This document shows positions 1-13,173 of a stretch of 64,000 nucleotides of DNA, piece after piece. The notes beneath the pieces are model-generated. The model saw only the letters and a list, made by a program, of their open reading frames with translations. It was not told where the DNA came from and ran no database searches. How positions within the stretch are numbered: position 1 is the first letter of the stretch; the number at the start of each line of letters is the position of its first letter. The DNA is taken from assembly GCF_910594005.1 (NCBI RefSeq), contig NC_057848.1, positions 55,631,616 through 55,695,615 of the forward strand. Direction: 5' to 3'. The DNA is from Cervus elaphus (taxonomy: Eukaryota; Chordata; Mammalia; Artiodactyla; Cervidae). The position numbers were made by a program, and so were the translations under genes.

Positions 1-37
1 TGATTTGTTTAAAAGAAACAAAACTTATACACATGAG

Positions 38-1926
38 CCAGAATATGCCTATTTTATTAACATCATGCTTTAATAAATAACTGGCTACTTCTAATAAAAT
101 TAAGCCTCTGTTTATAACAGCCCCAATATTCCATTTTGTCCATTCTGCAGAATTTGGTGTAAAAAGCTGAATGAAATGTAGACCCTGAGCTATCAAGTAA
201 TTACGTTTCAATATAAAAATAGAGAATTACTCTTATAACTGAAGATTGAACAGTAACACAAACAACCTCTCTGTGGGTTTCAGCTTTTGGGGAATTGGTT
301 GGGATCTGAATGGCTGTCTAAAGCAAGAAGAGCCTTTGCAGAGTTTGATTCTTTCTGAAGACTTCTGGAACTCCTTTTAATGTGATTTGTTACATTCTCA
401 CAGTTTTATGAGCTGTCATTTGGTAAAGACACAAGGAAACAGCCCCAAAGGGGCCAAGGCAGTGGTTACTCTTTGGTCTGGGACAAGAGTCAATGGCCTT
501 TGTCAGTTCACCTGCGTGGTTAAAGGTCACCCCGAAGATGTGTTCTTCTCAGTTTTACCTACTCCCATTCCTCCCTCCCCCCCCCAAACGCCCAACAACA
601 TGAGAAGAAAAATCTGGACACTCAGAGCTCCCCAACTGGGGTGCTTGGCTGATAGGGTAGCACACAGCTGTGAACCATGGCAAGACCTTTGGCTTTCAGA
701 TGGGGCAGGGCTGGGCAAGAAAAAGACTCAATAAGACACCTTAGAATCTTTTTTAAAAAACAAAACAAAACACTGGGATCCAAAACCAAATAAATGCAAA
801 TTACACATGCATGGACAAAAACTTTGCTTGAGTATTGATACTTACTGCCTGAACCCAGGCTGTACCCCAATTCTGGCTAGCCCCCCAGATGGCTATGACT
901 GGGTTTGGAATCTGGAACAAGAGGGACCTAGTGAGATTGCTAGACACTTACTTCTGCTGGTGGGATATCAGTTCAAAGGGGTGGTCTATGGCCATACCAC
1001 CCTCAACACACCTGATCTTGTCAAAGTGGGTCAAGTGTGGACACAAAGACCAGCACAGTGGCTTGCTAACTTGCCTCTATTAAGAAAAAAAAAAAACACC
1101 AAACCAAACCCACCCCCAAATTAAGTGAGATACCCTGGGATACCCTGAATGCCTTATATCTTTCAAGGGAGACCAAGAATCTTCTAGATGGATAAGCGGC
1201 TTCCAGAAATGGACTGATCTGTGATTGAAGTTTATACAACCCAACTCAACCAAAATGGGTAGTCTGCAGCCTCTTCCAGTCACCAGCTATAAATGAAGTA
1301 TAACCTTCTTCTTGAATTGATGCCTGAACACAACCTGACAAGTGGCTTAGAAGCCCTCTTGTGCCTTCACATTGCAGAAAAAAAGAAATACAACACCTCC
1401 TCTTCTCTCCAGATAAGGCAACTAAAACAACAGGGATAGATGGCAATTTTACTGCTTGTTGGGCTTTTTCTTTTAATAAGATAACGTGATAAATAAAACC
1501 TGCTTCTGTACAGCTATTTAATATTTCAGAAATACGTACATGTTACATGCCAAGAAAGGACCCTGGTTTTCTTGTAAGAAACAAGGTGAGATCATATTGA
1601 AAGGAAAAAAAAAACCCCACAAACAGAAAGAAAACAAACAGAGTGATAAAAATCACAAATGCACAACTAACTACAGTTCTGTACCTACACTGTTAGCCAC
1701 ATTTAACATGATTCTGAGGAGGCCAGACTGACCTTACGTACAAGTCCCCTTCTCCCACAAAACTGAATGAAAAAACAAAGTCAGCATCTTTTAAACCAGT
1801 GGCCACATAGTAAAAACTGTACATTGTTGTCCATTCATTTAAAAAGCAAAGTCACTAGGATGGTATAAAAGTGATAACCAGTGCCTTTGTAACTGACGAT
1901 GAACACTTGTTCTCTAAGGTTGAGAA
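38..1926 (-). other. GPC4: GPC4 3' untranslated region
   Basis: This region runs from the base after the TAA stop (1927-1929) to the predicted cleavage site. It is about 1.89 kb long, carries no recognisable transposon, and has no intron or second exon signal, as expected of a long 3'UTR. Small open frames on either strand here look random. The exact 3' end is inferred from the poly(A) signal and could be confirmed with 3'-end reads. Alternative shorter 3' ends are possible because several ATTAAA-like hexamers occur inside the UTR on the minus strand, for example at 69-74. Confidence 0.8.
53..58 (-). terminator. GPC4: Poly(A) signal AATAAA for GPC4
   Basis: The plus strand reads TTTATT, so the minus strand has the canonical AATAAA hexamer. 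Downstream on the minus strand, at about 10-35, comes a GT/T-rich stretch (TGTGTATAAGTTTTGTTTC), the expected cleavage-stimulation element. Cleavage would fall near positions 28-45. An ATTAAA variant lies just upstream at 69-74. The usage is inferred, not seen. Confidence 0.7.
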
Positions 1927-2129
1927 TTATCTCCACTCTCTCTGCATAACCAGGGATAAGATGCAGAAGGCAGTGAGGAGGTAGGGCCAGGCCCCAGCGG
2001 GGACCCCGGCGCTGCTGGCTTTATCATTGGCACTCTTCCCAGAGTGGTCAGTTGCATTATATTCAAACTCCGAAGGACACTGCTGAGACTCACATCCACT
2101 ACCACTTCCTTCTCCACTGCTTTCGTCAC
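1927..2129 (-). CDS. GPC4: GPC4 exon 9, coding part: HS attachment sites and GPI signal
   Basis: This terminal coding exon completes Ser490 and encodes residues 491-556 plus TAA. It starts DESSGEGSGSGCESQQCPSE, giving three Ser-Gly sites at Ser494, Ser498 and Ser500, the known glycosaminoglycan attachment positions of GPC4. The sequon NAT begins at Asn514. Ser529 matches the human GPI omega site, followed by a hydrophobic tail (YLLTAFCILSLVMQREWR) that would be removed by the transamidase. The acceptor is AAAAAATAG|GTGACG behind a C/T tract. The 66 codons equal the human count. Several changes from human lie in the spacer between the HS sites and the anchor (for example CESQQ for CEYQQ), a region under weak constraint. 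Confidence 0.96.
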
Positions 2130-2234
2130 CTATTTTTTGGGGGAAAAAAAGGGAATGTTTATTCTGCTCTTTCTCATCTCAAGGTGTACAAACAAACATA
2201 TAACAATTTGTTCTTTAGAAGCACACATTCTTAC
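2130..2234 (-). other. GPC4: GPC4 intron 8 (105 bp)
   Basis: A very short intron with donor TCA|GTAAGA and acceptor TAG. It splits a Ser codon after its first base. The polypyrimidine tract (CCCTTTTTTTCCCCC) sits about 10 bases upstream of the acceptor, separated by an A-run. Confidence 0.93.
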
Positions 2235-2410
2235 TGATATCAAAGAAGTCCACATCATTCCCATTGTAAGCATTCTTCATCTTACTGGTCATAACTCGAA
2301 GAGCCATGACTTGACGAAGGATCAGTATGTCCGGTTTGCTGGTGTCAACCTGGACCTCTGGATTATTGCCCTGGTTGGCTAGACCATTTCCTGTCACAGC
2401 AAACAAGTAC
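2235..2410 (-). CDS. GPC4: GPC4 exon 8
   Basis: Encodes the end of Arg431 and residues 432-489 (YLFAVTGNGLANQGNNPEVQ ... NDVDFFDI), then the first base of Ser490. This is the C-terminal end of the folded glypican core, just before the flexible stalk that carries the heparan sulfate chains. It is nearly identical to human GPC4; the one change I notice is Val for Ile in LILRQVMALRV. The acceptor is TTGCAG|GTACTT and the donor TCA|GTAAGA. The 176 bp length keeps frame with both neighbours, and the 58 whole codons agree with the human protein. Confidence 0.97.
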
Positions 2411-3619
<1,209 letters not shown>

Positions 3620-3766
3620 CAATCGGTCCAAACTGGTGCCAGCTGCTGTGGTGGGGCGCTCCTCGGGATGGAAGGGCCTGAAGCGGGCACTGAAGGTGCC
3701 TTCTGAGATGGAACGGGATATCCGACCAGCTGGGAGGGGCTTGGGGGGTCCGCATCCCTGGAAAAC
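3620..3766 (-). CDS. GPC4: GPC4 exon 6: furin-type cleavage site
   Basis: A phase-0 exon of exactly 49 codons, residues 337-385 (VFQGCGPPKPLPAGRISRSI ... TAAGTSLDRL). It contains one core cysteine (QGCG) and the motif RISR at residues 351-354, the proprotein-convertase site at which glypicans are cut into disulfide-linked N- and C-terminal parts. The stretch after the cut (SISEGTFSARFRPFHPEERP) is exposed and diverges a little from human GPC4, as is usual. The acceptor is ATGCAG|GTTTTC and the donor TTG|GTGAGC. Confidence 0.97.
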
Positions 3767-3850
3767 CTGCATGGGCATAAATGTGGCCACGTGAGGCATA
3801 GCAGGCTAGAGTGGGCCCCGCCTCTCCAATCCAGGACCTGCCTTCCTTAC
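3767..3850 (-). other. GPC4: GPC4 intron 5 (84 bp)
   Basis: Close to the minimum size for a mammalian intron. Donor AAG|GTAAGG, acceptor GCAG, phase 0. Confidence 0.95.
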
Positions 3851-3981
3851 CTTCTGAGATACCTGCACACTGTTCTCCTGCATGTTCATAATAGCATCTG
3901 AAATCTTCACGTCGATGGGATCCATGACTGACTCAATGTTGAAAGGGCCCTCCAGCCTCTCGGCCACCATCAGCATAGCAT
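3851..3981 (-). CDS. GPC4: GPC4 exon 5
   Basis: Completes Asp293 and encodes residues 294-336 (AMLMVAERLEGPFNIESVMD ... NSVQVSQK). This is an all-helical part of the glypican core with no cysteine. It matches human GPC4 with a single conservative change that I can see (MQENS for MQDNS). The acceptor is TTAG|ATGCTATG and the donor AAG|GTAAGG. The 131 bp length is two bases plus 43 codons and keeps the frame from exon 4 to exon 6. Confidence 0.97.
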
Positions 3982-6900
3982 CTAACATGAGGTTTGGGGT
4001 AGAACAATGCAGCAAAGTGAATCATTAGCTTGGCCTTGAGTGATCAGTCTGATTATTTTACGGTCTGTTTCCCTTGGTGGGGGGTGTTGGAGAGGGAGGC
4101 ATGATCATCATTAATTCATGCTTTTGTATCTTTTTCTATGACACAAAACTGCATTCAGTCGCTATATACCACCCGCTCTCTAGAGTGGGAAACTGCCAGA
4201 TGAAGACTTTATTCCCCAGCAAGAAAACACAATTGGGAACATTCTATTACACTGATAATTCATCCCTCCACGTATCAGTGGCTGTCACTGCATAGCTCTG
4301 ACCTAGCTCCTGCCTGACACACCTAAGGCTGGGAGCAGAATAACATGCCGGCTCGCCCAGGGATTTCCACGACTCTTCCCATTTCATGTTCGATTTACAA
4401 GACTCAAAAACATAAATCAGCTCAAATCCTGGCATATCAATTCTTTTCTTTCATTTTTTAAATGAAACCCTTTCAGATGCTTGGGTACACAGTTAGACAA
4501 TATAAATCAAAGTGTTCCTAGGAATTCTAGGCGCCTCCTTAGGAATTCTAAGGACTTTAGAAATAATGGCACTTTGTAAAATGCAATTTTTGTATTAAGA
4601 TAAACTTCCAATTTCAAATACAAGGGTCCCGAGTTATTTTAAAGCAAAAAACATGTGCCACTTTTTATTCAAATGAAAAAAACAGAGACAAGGCACAAAA
4701 TCTGTGTTTACAATGTGTTTTCACTAATTACTCAGCAAATCATTTCTACATTTTGGAAAAGTCTAGAATTTTTTAGGACATGTTGAATCTCTTAAAGAAA
4801 AACACCCCCTGTACTGGTTTTCTTGTCATCCATGGTTCTTGGGATTTAGTTAGTAGTTTTTCCTGATACTTATTGTGCAAAACTAGAAGAAACTGGAAAG
4901 GTCATCTCCAAATAAGAAAAAGAATGCCTCATTTATGGCAAGCAGTGAACTTTTCCATGCGCTCTTTCCCCTTAAAGGAGAGTTAGGCCCACATACTCCA
5001 CAGCCTTCAGGTAGTCTAAGGACGGCTGCTGGAAAGAAGGGCAAGGTTCTAGAACAGAGTGTGTCCCTCTCAAAGCATAGGTCACAGCTGAACTTCTACC
5101 TAAGCTCGTAGGTGGTCAGCAACCTTTCACCTCCCCCAAGAACGAATGTGGCCCAACATTTTAAAGCTCGAGCTCATTTCTCTCAACCAGAATTCCAATG
5201 TCACAAACCACAAGTAGACTTCCGAGCAATGCACATTTGGGGGGAAAGTCATCATGAATGAAGTTTTAGGTCACGTTGTGGTAATCACCAAAACTGACAC
5301 TCCCAACCTCTAAGGAAAGCCTGCCGGCATGAATATACCATTTTTCCAGGAGAGGAAAAATGCGTTTGATGTGCTAGTGAAAGGGGAGTCCTGTAAACAA
5401 GTGGAGCACAACCTAAACGTGTTCATCGTTGTCAAAGCATCAGCACCACCATGTCTGCAGAGCACAAACCCTCAGAGCCAAGAAGTCGCCAGCTCCAGAG
5501 AAAAATCCCAAATACAGAGGTTTACACAGGAAGGAAACAGTGCATCCCATCACTACTTATTTCCCTAGTGGTGAGGAAAGGCCAGATCACGAACGTGCTT
5601 GTGAAAGGGAACATAAACCCCGATTCTTCTGGCTGTTTGGCGTCTCTGTCAACTCCAGGCCGGCTGGCCATGCACAAGGGTCTGAGAAGGGAGTGGGGCT
5701 AGAATTGTCATACCAGCGCTGCGTGTGGTGTCGCTGAACAATGTGAGTGAGGCTGTGTTTTGCCCAGAGCCTGCAGCCCAGAAACCAAAGTCCCTGCTCA
5801 GTCCTGGGACAGGTCCTGCTAAGCCATCCACTGGGCGCCTCCATGATCTGATGATGTCAGATCCAGTGTCATTGCTTCTGATGAATCTAGGCTGCAGGTC
5901 TCCCTTTGGGGGACAGCTGACCAGCTCCTGCCTCCTGCCAGGAACTAGCTGATGGCCTAGCCAGCAATTCCACCCCCTTATACTAAATTCCCAATGGCAG
6001 CGACATGTGATGTGAATAAGGTTGGCTGGGAGTCAAATGAATGTTAGCACAATGGTAGTATATGACGGAGAGCAAGTTGCACCTACACATAATTTATGAT
6101 TCTCCAGAAATTGACTTTTGTTGTGGGGGCACTATTTTTCAAAAAGAGGGTTTCCTATAACTGCTCAGAAACCAAGTCCAAGGTGTTTTAACTATTTGGA
6201 TCCACCTTTATCAAGGTGGGTGACAGTTTAATAGGTGCAGTTCAAGAGAGAGAGGAGGGCATAGTGGAAAAGCAGATTTGAAAAACTCATCCTTAGTCTC
6301 TTTAAAGGTTCTAGTCCGACTGCAGCATTTCAGTGTTCATGACAGCTCCCTCCCACCCTGCAACAAAGCAGCCCCTTCTCACAAGAAAAAGTGATTCCTT
6401 TTGGTCTGGGCTGCTGATAATCATGATCCCACATCTTTAGCCTCACGACCAGACTGGATGAACAAAAGGCAGTTTTCCAACTTAACCCCATGATCTGATT
6501 AAAATAAGCAGGGGGAAAAAGCCCTTGACCATTCATTAACTGCAGTCATTTAAAGGAGGAAAAATTCCTTGTGAAGAAAAAAAAAAAACAACACTGAACT
6601 TATGGCACAGGCATGTAAATTGGGGCTGAATTCGACAACCACAGAGCAAATTAATTAAACCCTTGTGAAAATCCATGAAAAAGCACTGGAGATTAACAAT
6701 GTCTGTTACTCTTGGCCTTTTATATCAGCTTATTAGAAATAAAGAATAAAATACCCATTAAAAATGCAGTTTAGATAGAATTATATTCCTCCTCCCTCCA
6801 AAAAAATATAATTTAAAATAAATGAGGAAAATGATTCTGAAATCCCACCAATTTCCGCTTGAGTTTGATTTTGTTTCTGAAGATATCAAATGTAATTTGT

Positions 6901-7031
6901 AAAACACACAGCAAGAATAGCAGCCATGGAAGTCCTCGATTTACAGTAAGTGGCTGAAGATGTAAATTAAGGAAGCCAGAGTATGGTTTTGATATGGACC
7001 TGCAAGCTCTTGGAAAAATATATAGAATTTG

Positions 7032-7181
7032 CTTTTTTAAATGTTTATTTTTACTAATTTATTTGGCTGCATAGGGTCTTAGTTGTGACATGTGGGATCT
7101 AGTTCTCCAATCAGGGATCAAACCCAGGGCCCCAGCATTAAAAGCTCAGAGTCTTAGCCACTGGACCACCAGGGGAGTCCC
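7032..7181 (-). mobile_element. CHR-2-type tRNA-derived SINE
   Basis: In reverse complement the element begins GGGACTCCCCTGGTGGTCCAGTG, runs through a tRNA-like B-box region (GGTTTGATCCC) and ends in an A/T-rich tail. It is flanked by a perfect 9-bp target-site duplication, TAGAATTTG, at 7023-7031 and 7182-7190, which fixes both ends. Confidence 0.88.
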
Positions 7182-8657
7182 TAGAATTTGTATTTTAAGA
7201 CAAATTTATGCTTATACTTTCTCCCAGACATGTCAGAATAACAGAATAATGTACATTATTCATGATGTGCCTGTAGAAAATTTAGCCAACCTAGATCACT
7301 GTGTGCAAGTGTTACTACTTTGCCCAGAGAACTAGTGCATTAGATGTTACAGGGAAAAGTGAAAAGGTAAACCATCTTGTTTCTTAAAAATGAATTAAGC
7401 AAAAGTGAATCGCAAACATGACATTTATGGGTAGAGGTGGGAAGGCGAGTAAAAAAGAAAGAAAAGAAAAAGTATATCAACTTTAATTTAGATTTGGACA
7501 TATCTTCAAGTAACAATTTCTCCCATGGCTTCTTTCTGGGCATGATGTGCCACTGGTGTGTGTGTGTGTCTGGTCTTAGGCCTTCTCTTTCATGGGATTC
7601 TGCTTTTCTGTGTGTGGACTTTTTTCAGGTCTTCTAGCTTTGGACTATTTAGCCTACAATTGTGCTGTGATGTTTTAATATTCACATCTTTTTTTCCTTG
7701 TGTCAGTATTCTCAAGAATCTGTTGAAGCCAATTTATTGATGCACTTTCAGAGTTAATATAATTAGATCTCATGCAGACTAAAAAGCATTCCCCAGCTCA
7801 AATCCCCCTATTCCCCTCCCCACAAAAAACCCTCAGCAAATTGCATACCTGTGCCCTTGATGTGGACAAATAAGTGAAAAATAGGTGCTGACAAAGACAC
7901 TCAAAATTTGCAATTATGCAAATGCAACTGGGGGATGGGAGGGAGTTTGTTTTGGGGTACTGATAGTCTGTGTGTGCAGCCACACAGATAGCAGCTTCAA
8001 CCCCTGCCACTAACATTCCAGGATTCCCATATGCATTAAGCAGGCATCCAGGGAGTTGATGACTGGATATTTCAATTATCCCTAATTTGTCATTTCCCAC
8101 AAATCATACTTAACCCTCTTGGAAACTGGCTAGGTCACTTCCATCACTGTCTGGGTTCTAGTAATAGGTTTTCTAGGTTTTAAGTTGTAGGTGAGAACAC
8201 TGACCTCTGAAATTCTCAGGGCAAAAGTCCTTCCATTCTCACCAGAGCAGTCTATGGTTGTTAAATCCTCTATAGAAATATAACCGCTAAATTTCCACAG
8301 TCATATTACACTTGATCCAGATATCTAAGCGGTATCTGGCAGGTATGCAGAAGTTTCAGTTGCAATGTCACAAATACAACATTTGAAAAGCTCCTTCCAC
8401 AGGTCAGTGATGGCTGCACTCCAGCGTTTACATGGATATGAGCCTATGATGTAGAACTAAAACTAATCTTTGGGGGAAAATGTCAAAAAGGCACTTTCTC
8501 ATTACTGAAAATTGGTATTTGCTTGGTATCCACTGTCTTCAGAAATGCCACCATTAGTTCAAGGGAACATTTACTCGTAGAGTGGTAAGTACCATCAGAA
8601 CTCCAGGAATCACTATTATAACGAACAGAAATTCCATCACTGACAATTAACATCCCT

Positions 8658-8780
8658 TGGGGAATTCCCTGATGGTCCAGTGGGCAGGACTTGGCATTTT
8701 CACTGCTGGGGCTAGGGGTTCAATCCCTGGTCATGTAACTAAGATCCCCCAAGCCATGCAGCACAGCCAAAAAAAAAAAT
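8658..8780 (+). mobile_element. CHR-2-type SINE
   Basis: Starts GGGGAATTCCCTGATGGTCCAG, has the B-box-like GGTTCAATCCC, and ends with GCACAGCC and an A-run. It is diverged and no clear target-site duplication is visible. Confidence 0.82.
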
Positions 8781-8848
8781 CTTTTTTAATTAAAAAATAA
8801 AACATTTCTTGTGGCTGGAAGGTGAGCTATCCCTAATAAGTGATGTAC

Positions 8849-9062
8849 GTGCATGGGTGCTTAGTCGCCCAGTCGTGTCTGACTCTTCGCAACCCCATGG
8901 ACTGTAGCCCACAAGGCTCCTCTGTCCATGGGATTCTCCAGGCAAGAATACTGAAGTGGGTTACCATGCCCTCCTCCAGGAGATCTTCCCAACCCAGGGG
9001 TCGAATCCATGTCTCCTGCATTGGCAGGTGAGTTATTTACCAGAGGGCCACCTGGGAAGCCC
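8849..9062 (-). mobile_element. BovA/Bov-tA SINE next to the exon 4 donor
   Basis: The reverse complement reads GGCTTCCCAGGTGGCCCTCTGG, then the usual BovA body with a B-box-like region and GACACGACTGGGCGACTAAGC near the tail. Its tRNA-like 5' end (9062) lies only 34 bases downstream of the exon 4 splice donor, in the same orientation as GPC4. It brings a GTAAAT site that could act as a cryptic donor. Confidence 0.92.
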
Positions 9063-9096
9063 GGGAGTGACACAAACACATTAATCACCTGCTCAC

Positions 9097-9262
9097 CTAT
9101 GAAATTGTTCCACTCGAGATCAAGATCCCCTTGGTTGGCCAAACAGCCTCTCATGATGTTGGAGCAATAGTTGTAACAGGGTTTCACAGTCACGAGACCT
9201 TGGCAGTGGGAGCAGTACATCATCTTCACCAGGGCGTGGGTACACTGGGCGGTGGGATTCAC
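9097..9262 (-). CDS. GPC4: GPC4 exon 4: cysteine cluster
   Basis: Encodes residues 238-292 (VNPTAQCTHALVKMMYCSHC ... LEWNNFI) and the first base of Asp293. It holds six cysteines in about 34 residues (QCT, YCSHC, PCYNYC, RGC), the densest part of the conserved disulfide network of the glypican core. A few substitutions from human are visible (LVKMMYCSHCQG for LLKMIYCSHCRG). The acceptor is AAATTAG|GTGAAT and the donor ATAG|GTGAGC. The 166 bp length is 55 codons plus one base. Confidence 0.97.
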
Positions 9263-9859
9263 CTAATTTGGGAGAAGAAACAGACAATGGTGGGGCCAAG
9301 ATAGAGACAGCAAACTGCATATCTATTGCAAATCTATCAACTTGACTTTGAAGGCTTGGCCATGAATTTCACGGGTGAGTCACAATGGATCACATGTAGC
9401 ATGGCCTGGCGGGCTTAATGCAGAGGTGAATTACAGCAAGATTACATAAAGAAAAAGGGTATGCTAGGAAGGCATGGGGAGGTAGGAATGAACATTCAGC
9501 AACTCAGCTGTATATGACACACACACACTCAACTATTCCCACTCATTTTAGATGGGCATCACTGGGTGTGCCATGCCAGACTGTAATCTGAGCACGTCTT
9601 CTTTTCAAACTGCTAGACCGCCCTTTCAAATGTAAGCCCCCCGTCAAGGTTTAGAAGGGTCGCTCGTGCGTACTCCTTTCTGGGCCCACAGCTGCACAGA
9701 AGGCAAAATGGATGTATCCTACATGGAAGAATATGAATAAATTTGAATTTGGGGTTATGTGAAGGCTGTCTGAGGCTTGGGAGCAGCATGGAGTGCTCAG
9801 GGCCCACTTGAGAGAAGATGTGGGACTTAGTTACATTCTGAAGAACGGGTTGATTTATT

Positions 9860-10075
9860 TATACTTTAAATTTTATTGATGTATAGTTGATTTACCATGC
9901 TGTGCTTCATTTCTGTTGTACAGTAGCGGAACTCAGTTGTGCATATATTTATATTTTTCAGATTCTTTTCCATTATGTTTTAGAACAGGATGTTGAATAG
10001 AGTTCCCTATGCCATACAATAGGACCTTGTTGTTTATCCATTCTATGTACAATAGTTTGCATCTGCTGATCACAA
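9860..10075 (-). mobile_element. L1 3'-end fragment
   Basis: The plus strand has the antisense L1 3'UTR pattern (ATTTTATTGATGTATAGTTGATTT, then TTCTTTTCCATTATG, and GTTCCCTATGCCATACAATAGGACCTTGTTG). This is also seen in the larger L1 at 38529-40319. Boundaries are approximate. Confidence 0.8.
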
Positions 10076-11149
10076 GCGGTTTAGATTGAAATGATCAAAT
10101 GAAGGGAGAATACTGCAGTTAAGGAAGGGAGAGTGAAATCAACAAAAGCATACATAGTACTGAGCAGACTGTGGGTGGGGTTGAGGAATTCTGGGAAATA
10201 AAGTTGCCTGCGTATAGGACAGACTGCGTATGTGGCCAGGCTATTAAGGGGCTTGGACACCAGGCAGAAACGACACCATATGGCAGGACACAGAGAACTA
10301 CTAAAAGTTCACGAGCAAGGGAAGCAGCAAGGATGAAGGTGGCACCGAAATCGGATGGAGCTCGACGGCCTCTGCAGATAGAGACTTAGTTTCATCTTTC
10401 TACTTCTATAGGATGCAACTGTCTGGGCATAGAGGAGCTGATCCCACCCTGTCACTCATTTCCATCAATGCTTAGAAAGGATCATGGCCAGGATCACAAG
10501 CTGGCAGCTCCCCAAGAGGTCCGGTCTTCTCAGTCTCTCGGCCCCACCCTCCCCTTTTGGAGTCAGTATCAGAGGATTACTGCATTCCTCTCTATCAGTA
10601 CCAACCAGTTCTGCAAACACACTTGTGAAAGCAGATACCACCGCAGGGGACAGATGCTGGGACACAGGCAGTGCAGCAGTGCACTTCACCTGCTCTGGAG
10701 TGTAACTTGGGATACCACTTATCAACGGTAGCCTTAGGAACAGGAATGGGGGATTAACACTGTCAGGAGAAAAACTTCACACTGTTAGGCTCCTATCTGA
10801 TGTACACACACACTCTCTTATCTCAAACAGAACTCAAGTGTAAAGGGGGACGACTGTCCAACAGGATGTAACTGTATACACTGAAGTCAAGGCTCCCTAG
10901 GAAGAATTAGGACTTTTCCACAGTTTTAACCAGTGCCAAATGTTTTCCTAGGCACTAAATGGGTCCTTTTAACCACGTATTAATGTACAGTAAAATCTTG
11001 GCTAACCAATACCCTTAAGGAATTGCCATGCTGGAAAGCTAGGTTTTCTGGACAAGAAAACAAGAGCATGCCTTTAAAGTTACAGAGACTTAGGACTTTG
11101 ATACTTTCTCACCCTCTCATTTGACAGAGGAACAAACAAGCCTGGAGGG

Positions 11150-11290
11150 AGGAGAGGAGGTGGTCAGAGAATCATAGAAGTCTTAGAGTTGGGAGAGACC
11201 CTAGAGATAACTGAGTACAGCTCTCACATTTAATAGATGAAAAAACCAAAGCCAGAGAGAACAATTGACTTGTGGACAGCCACTTCGCTG
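11150..11290 (+). repeat. Ancient dispersed repeat, MIR-like 3' half
   Basis: The pattern AATCATAGAAGTCTTAGAGTTGGGAGAGACC, then ATAGATGAAAAAACCAAAGCCAGAGAG, matches an old mammalian interspersed repeat. It recurs at 30279-30415. I do not name the family with certainty. Confidence 0.5.
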
Positions 11291-13173
11291 CATCTGACTC
11301 TAGCACTGCACCTTAGCAAACACTGAAATCATTTCCCACATCTGTCATGTGCCGCTGCCTCTTTAAAGAAAATAATATGAAACTTAAATGTTAAACATTG
11401 CTTGTTTTCTGATCTTTAATTAGGTTCCACACTGGTGAGACTGCTAAAATGACTGGATTTTGGAGAGGTAAAGAGTTATTATAAAAAAATGTCTTGTGAA
11501 AAGCAGGCTAGTGCATGACATTTTTTCATTACAATGCTTATTAGGAAAAAAAGGACTTGTAGCAGAAAACAATGTAAAAAGAGTTAAAATGTCAACAAGT
11601 AGTTACTGGGCACCTACTATGGGCCAGAGATTTTTCTGGAATGCATTTCTGATTAGGTAGCAAGGCAAGTAGGAATTTCTAGACTATAGAAAACACAAAA
11701 GAAATTTCAAAATGGTATAGACTATTAGAAAATAGGCAAAAATTTAAACTCCATAACCGTGCTCAAGAAACACTTTGGTCAAAGAGGTCCTTTTCCCCTT
11801 CTTTCTTTTTTAACTCTAGGATGGGTTCACTGTATCCTTGGTTCAACTATAAGCTAAATCATTTAGGCAGTAGGCCTTGTAGTACTATCCTTTCCTTAAA
11901 TAGGCTGATGGAGGCTGAAGTTTTAAAAAGAGAGATCAAACCAAGTGACACAGTAGAGTTTTATGAAAGGAAGATTATGAAGCTGGGTTTGGCAGAGGTT
12001 TTCCATTTCATACTTTAAGTACTGGCTCATGTTCTGCACATGATTTGTTCTGTAACTACTAAAAATGATCACAAGTAACTCAGCTATAACATGCTATGGA
12101 AACACTAAATACCAGACTGAGAAGACAGACGGGGAAATTATAAGAAAGCTAGGATGAGAACGGACATTTGAAACACCAAAGTTAGAGAAAATCTGTCTTT
12201 CGTCTTCCAACCACTACTGAGACCACCATGCAGTATTCTACATGAAGGGAATTCAGAACCTGGGAAATAAACCCCTTGTGTGGGATGAGGCCCCAGTAAA
12301 AGACAAAGGCTTTTAAAACAGTCATGAGAACTACAGAAACAGGGATCCCCTGCAATGCTCATTCCCCCAAAAGAAGTGCCCCCAGAAGAAGTGATAAAAC
12401 CACCCCCCCTCAGGTGCTGGGTCCCCACTCTCACTGACCTGACCAAGCTCAGGATGGTGAATCCAGAGTACAAGGACAAGCTCTACTTTTTGACTCTGGA
12501 CTACCATGCTCCCTTACAAGCTCTCAATGGTCTTGCCAAGATTCCAAGGGCAAACCTTTCACCCATAGGCAGATTTAACAGTGGACTAAGTCATACTTTG
12601 TTCTGGGGATTTATTAATTTTGAATATAAAATCAACTTCATTCACATTCTACTCCCTTATAACACTCAAAATCAATTACTCCTCTGAAGTCCCCAAAGAA
12701 CTTACTTACTGAAGTAATTTACTCCATAAGACCCAAGGCTGAGTGGTAGATCATGCCACGTGGGGATTAACAAAAGGGGTAACCATACTCTAAGATCTTT
12801 CTTTAATCCTCACTTATGTACTGATTCTCTATGGCATGGCATGCCACTTAAAATGATCAATCTGATTATTCCTTTGGGTCACAGCTCTTGACTAACATTT
12901 GATATGTTTTATTTTTATTTAGAAGGGTCTCTTGGGTCCACCTGTGGCTTCCAGATTCCCTGGGGCTGGGGTAGGAGTTGGGTGGGAGTTAGTCATGATG
13001 GCTTTTATAAAAGTCAGATATTTCAGACCTCTCTTAGCAGTTAATAGTTATTTCTCAAAATGATATTTGGAAAGAACAGGAAAACTATACACTCCTCTCT
13101 TCCTGCTCTGAACTATTTACATAAAGAATGGGTTAAAGGTCTCAGAGAGAATGGTTAATTCAATTTCTATGTT

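Larger units (their letters stand above)
3982..9096 (-). other. GPC4: GPC4 intron 4 (5.1 kb)
   Basis: Donor ATAG|GTGAGC and acceptor GTTAG, phase 1. Repeats seen are CHR-2-type SINEs at 7032-7181 and 8658-8780 and a BovA-type SINE at 8849-9062. The stretches 3982-7031 and 7191-8657 show no gene, RNA or repeat that I can recognise. The open frames there are short and look random. Confidence 0.93.

Noticed and set aside
1914..2129. A 71-codon minus-strand frame over exon 9
   Set aside because: It is the wrong frame. The correct frame continues exon 8 and ends at the TAA at 1927-1929 with the known GPC4 C-terminus.
7081..9061. tRNA-like B-box sequences (GGTTCAATCCC and similar) as possible tRNA genes
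   Set aside because: They belong to tRNA-derived SINEs with degenerate stems and lie in repeats with target-site duplications. None makes a full cloverleaf by eye.
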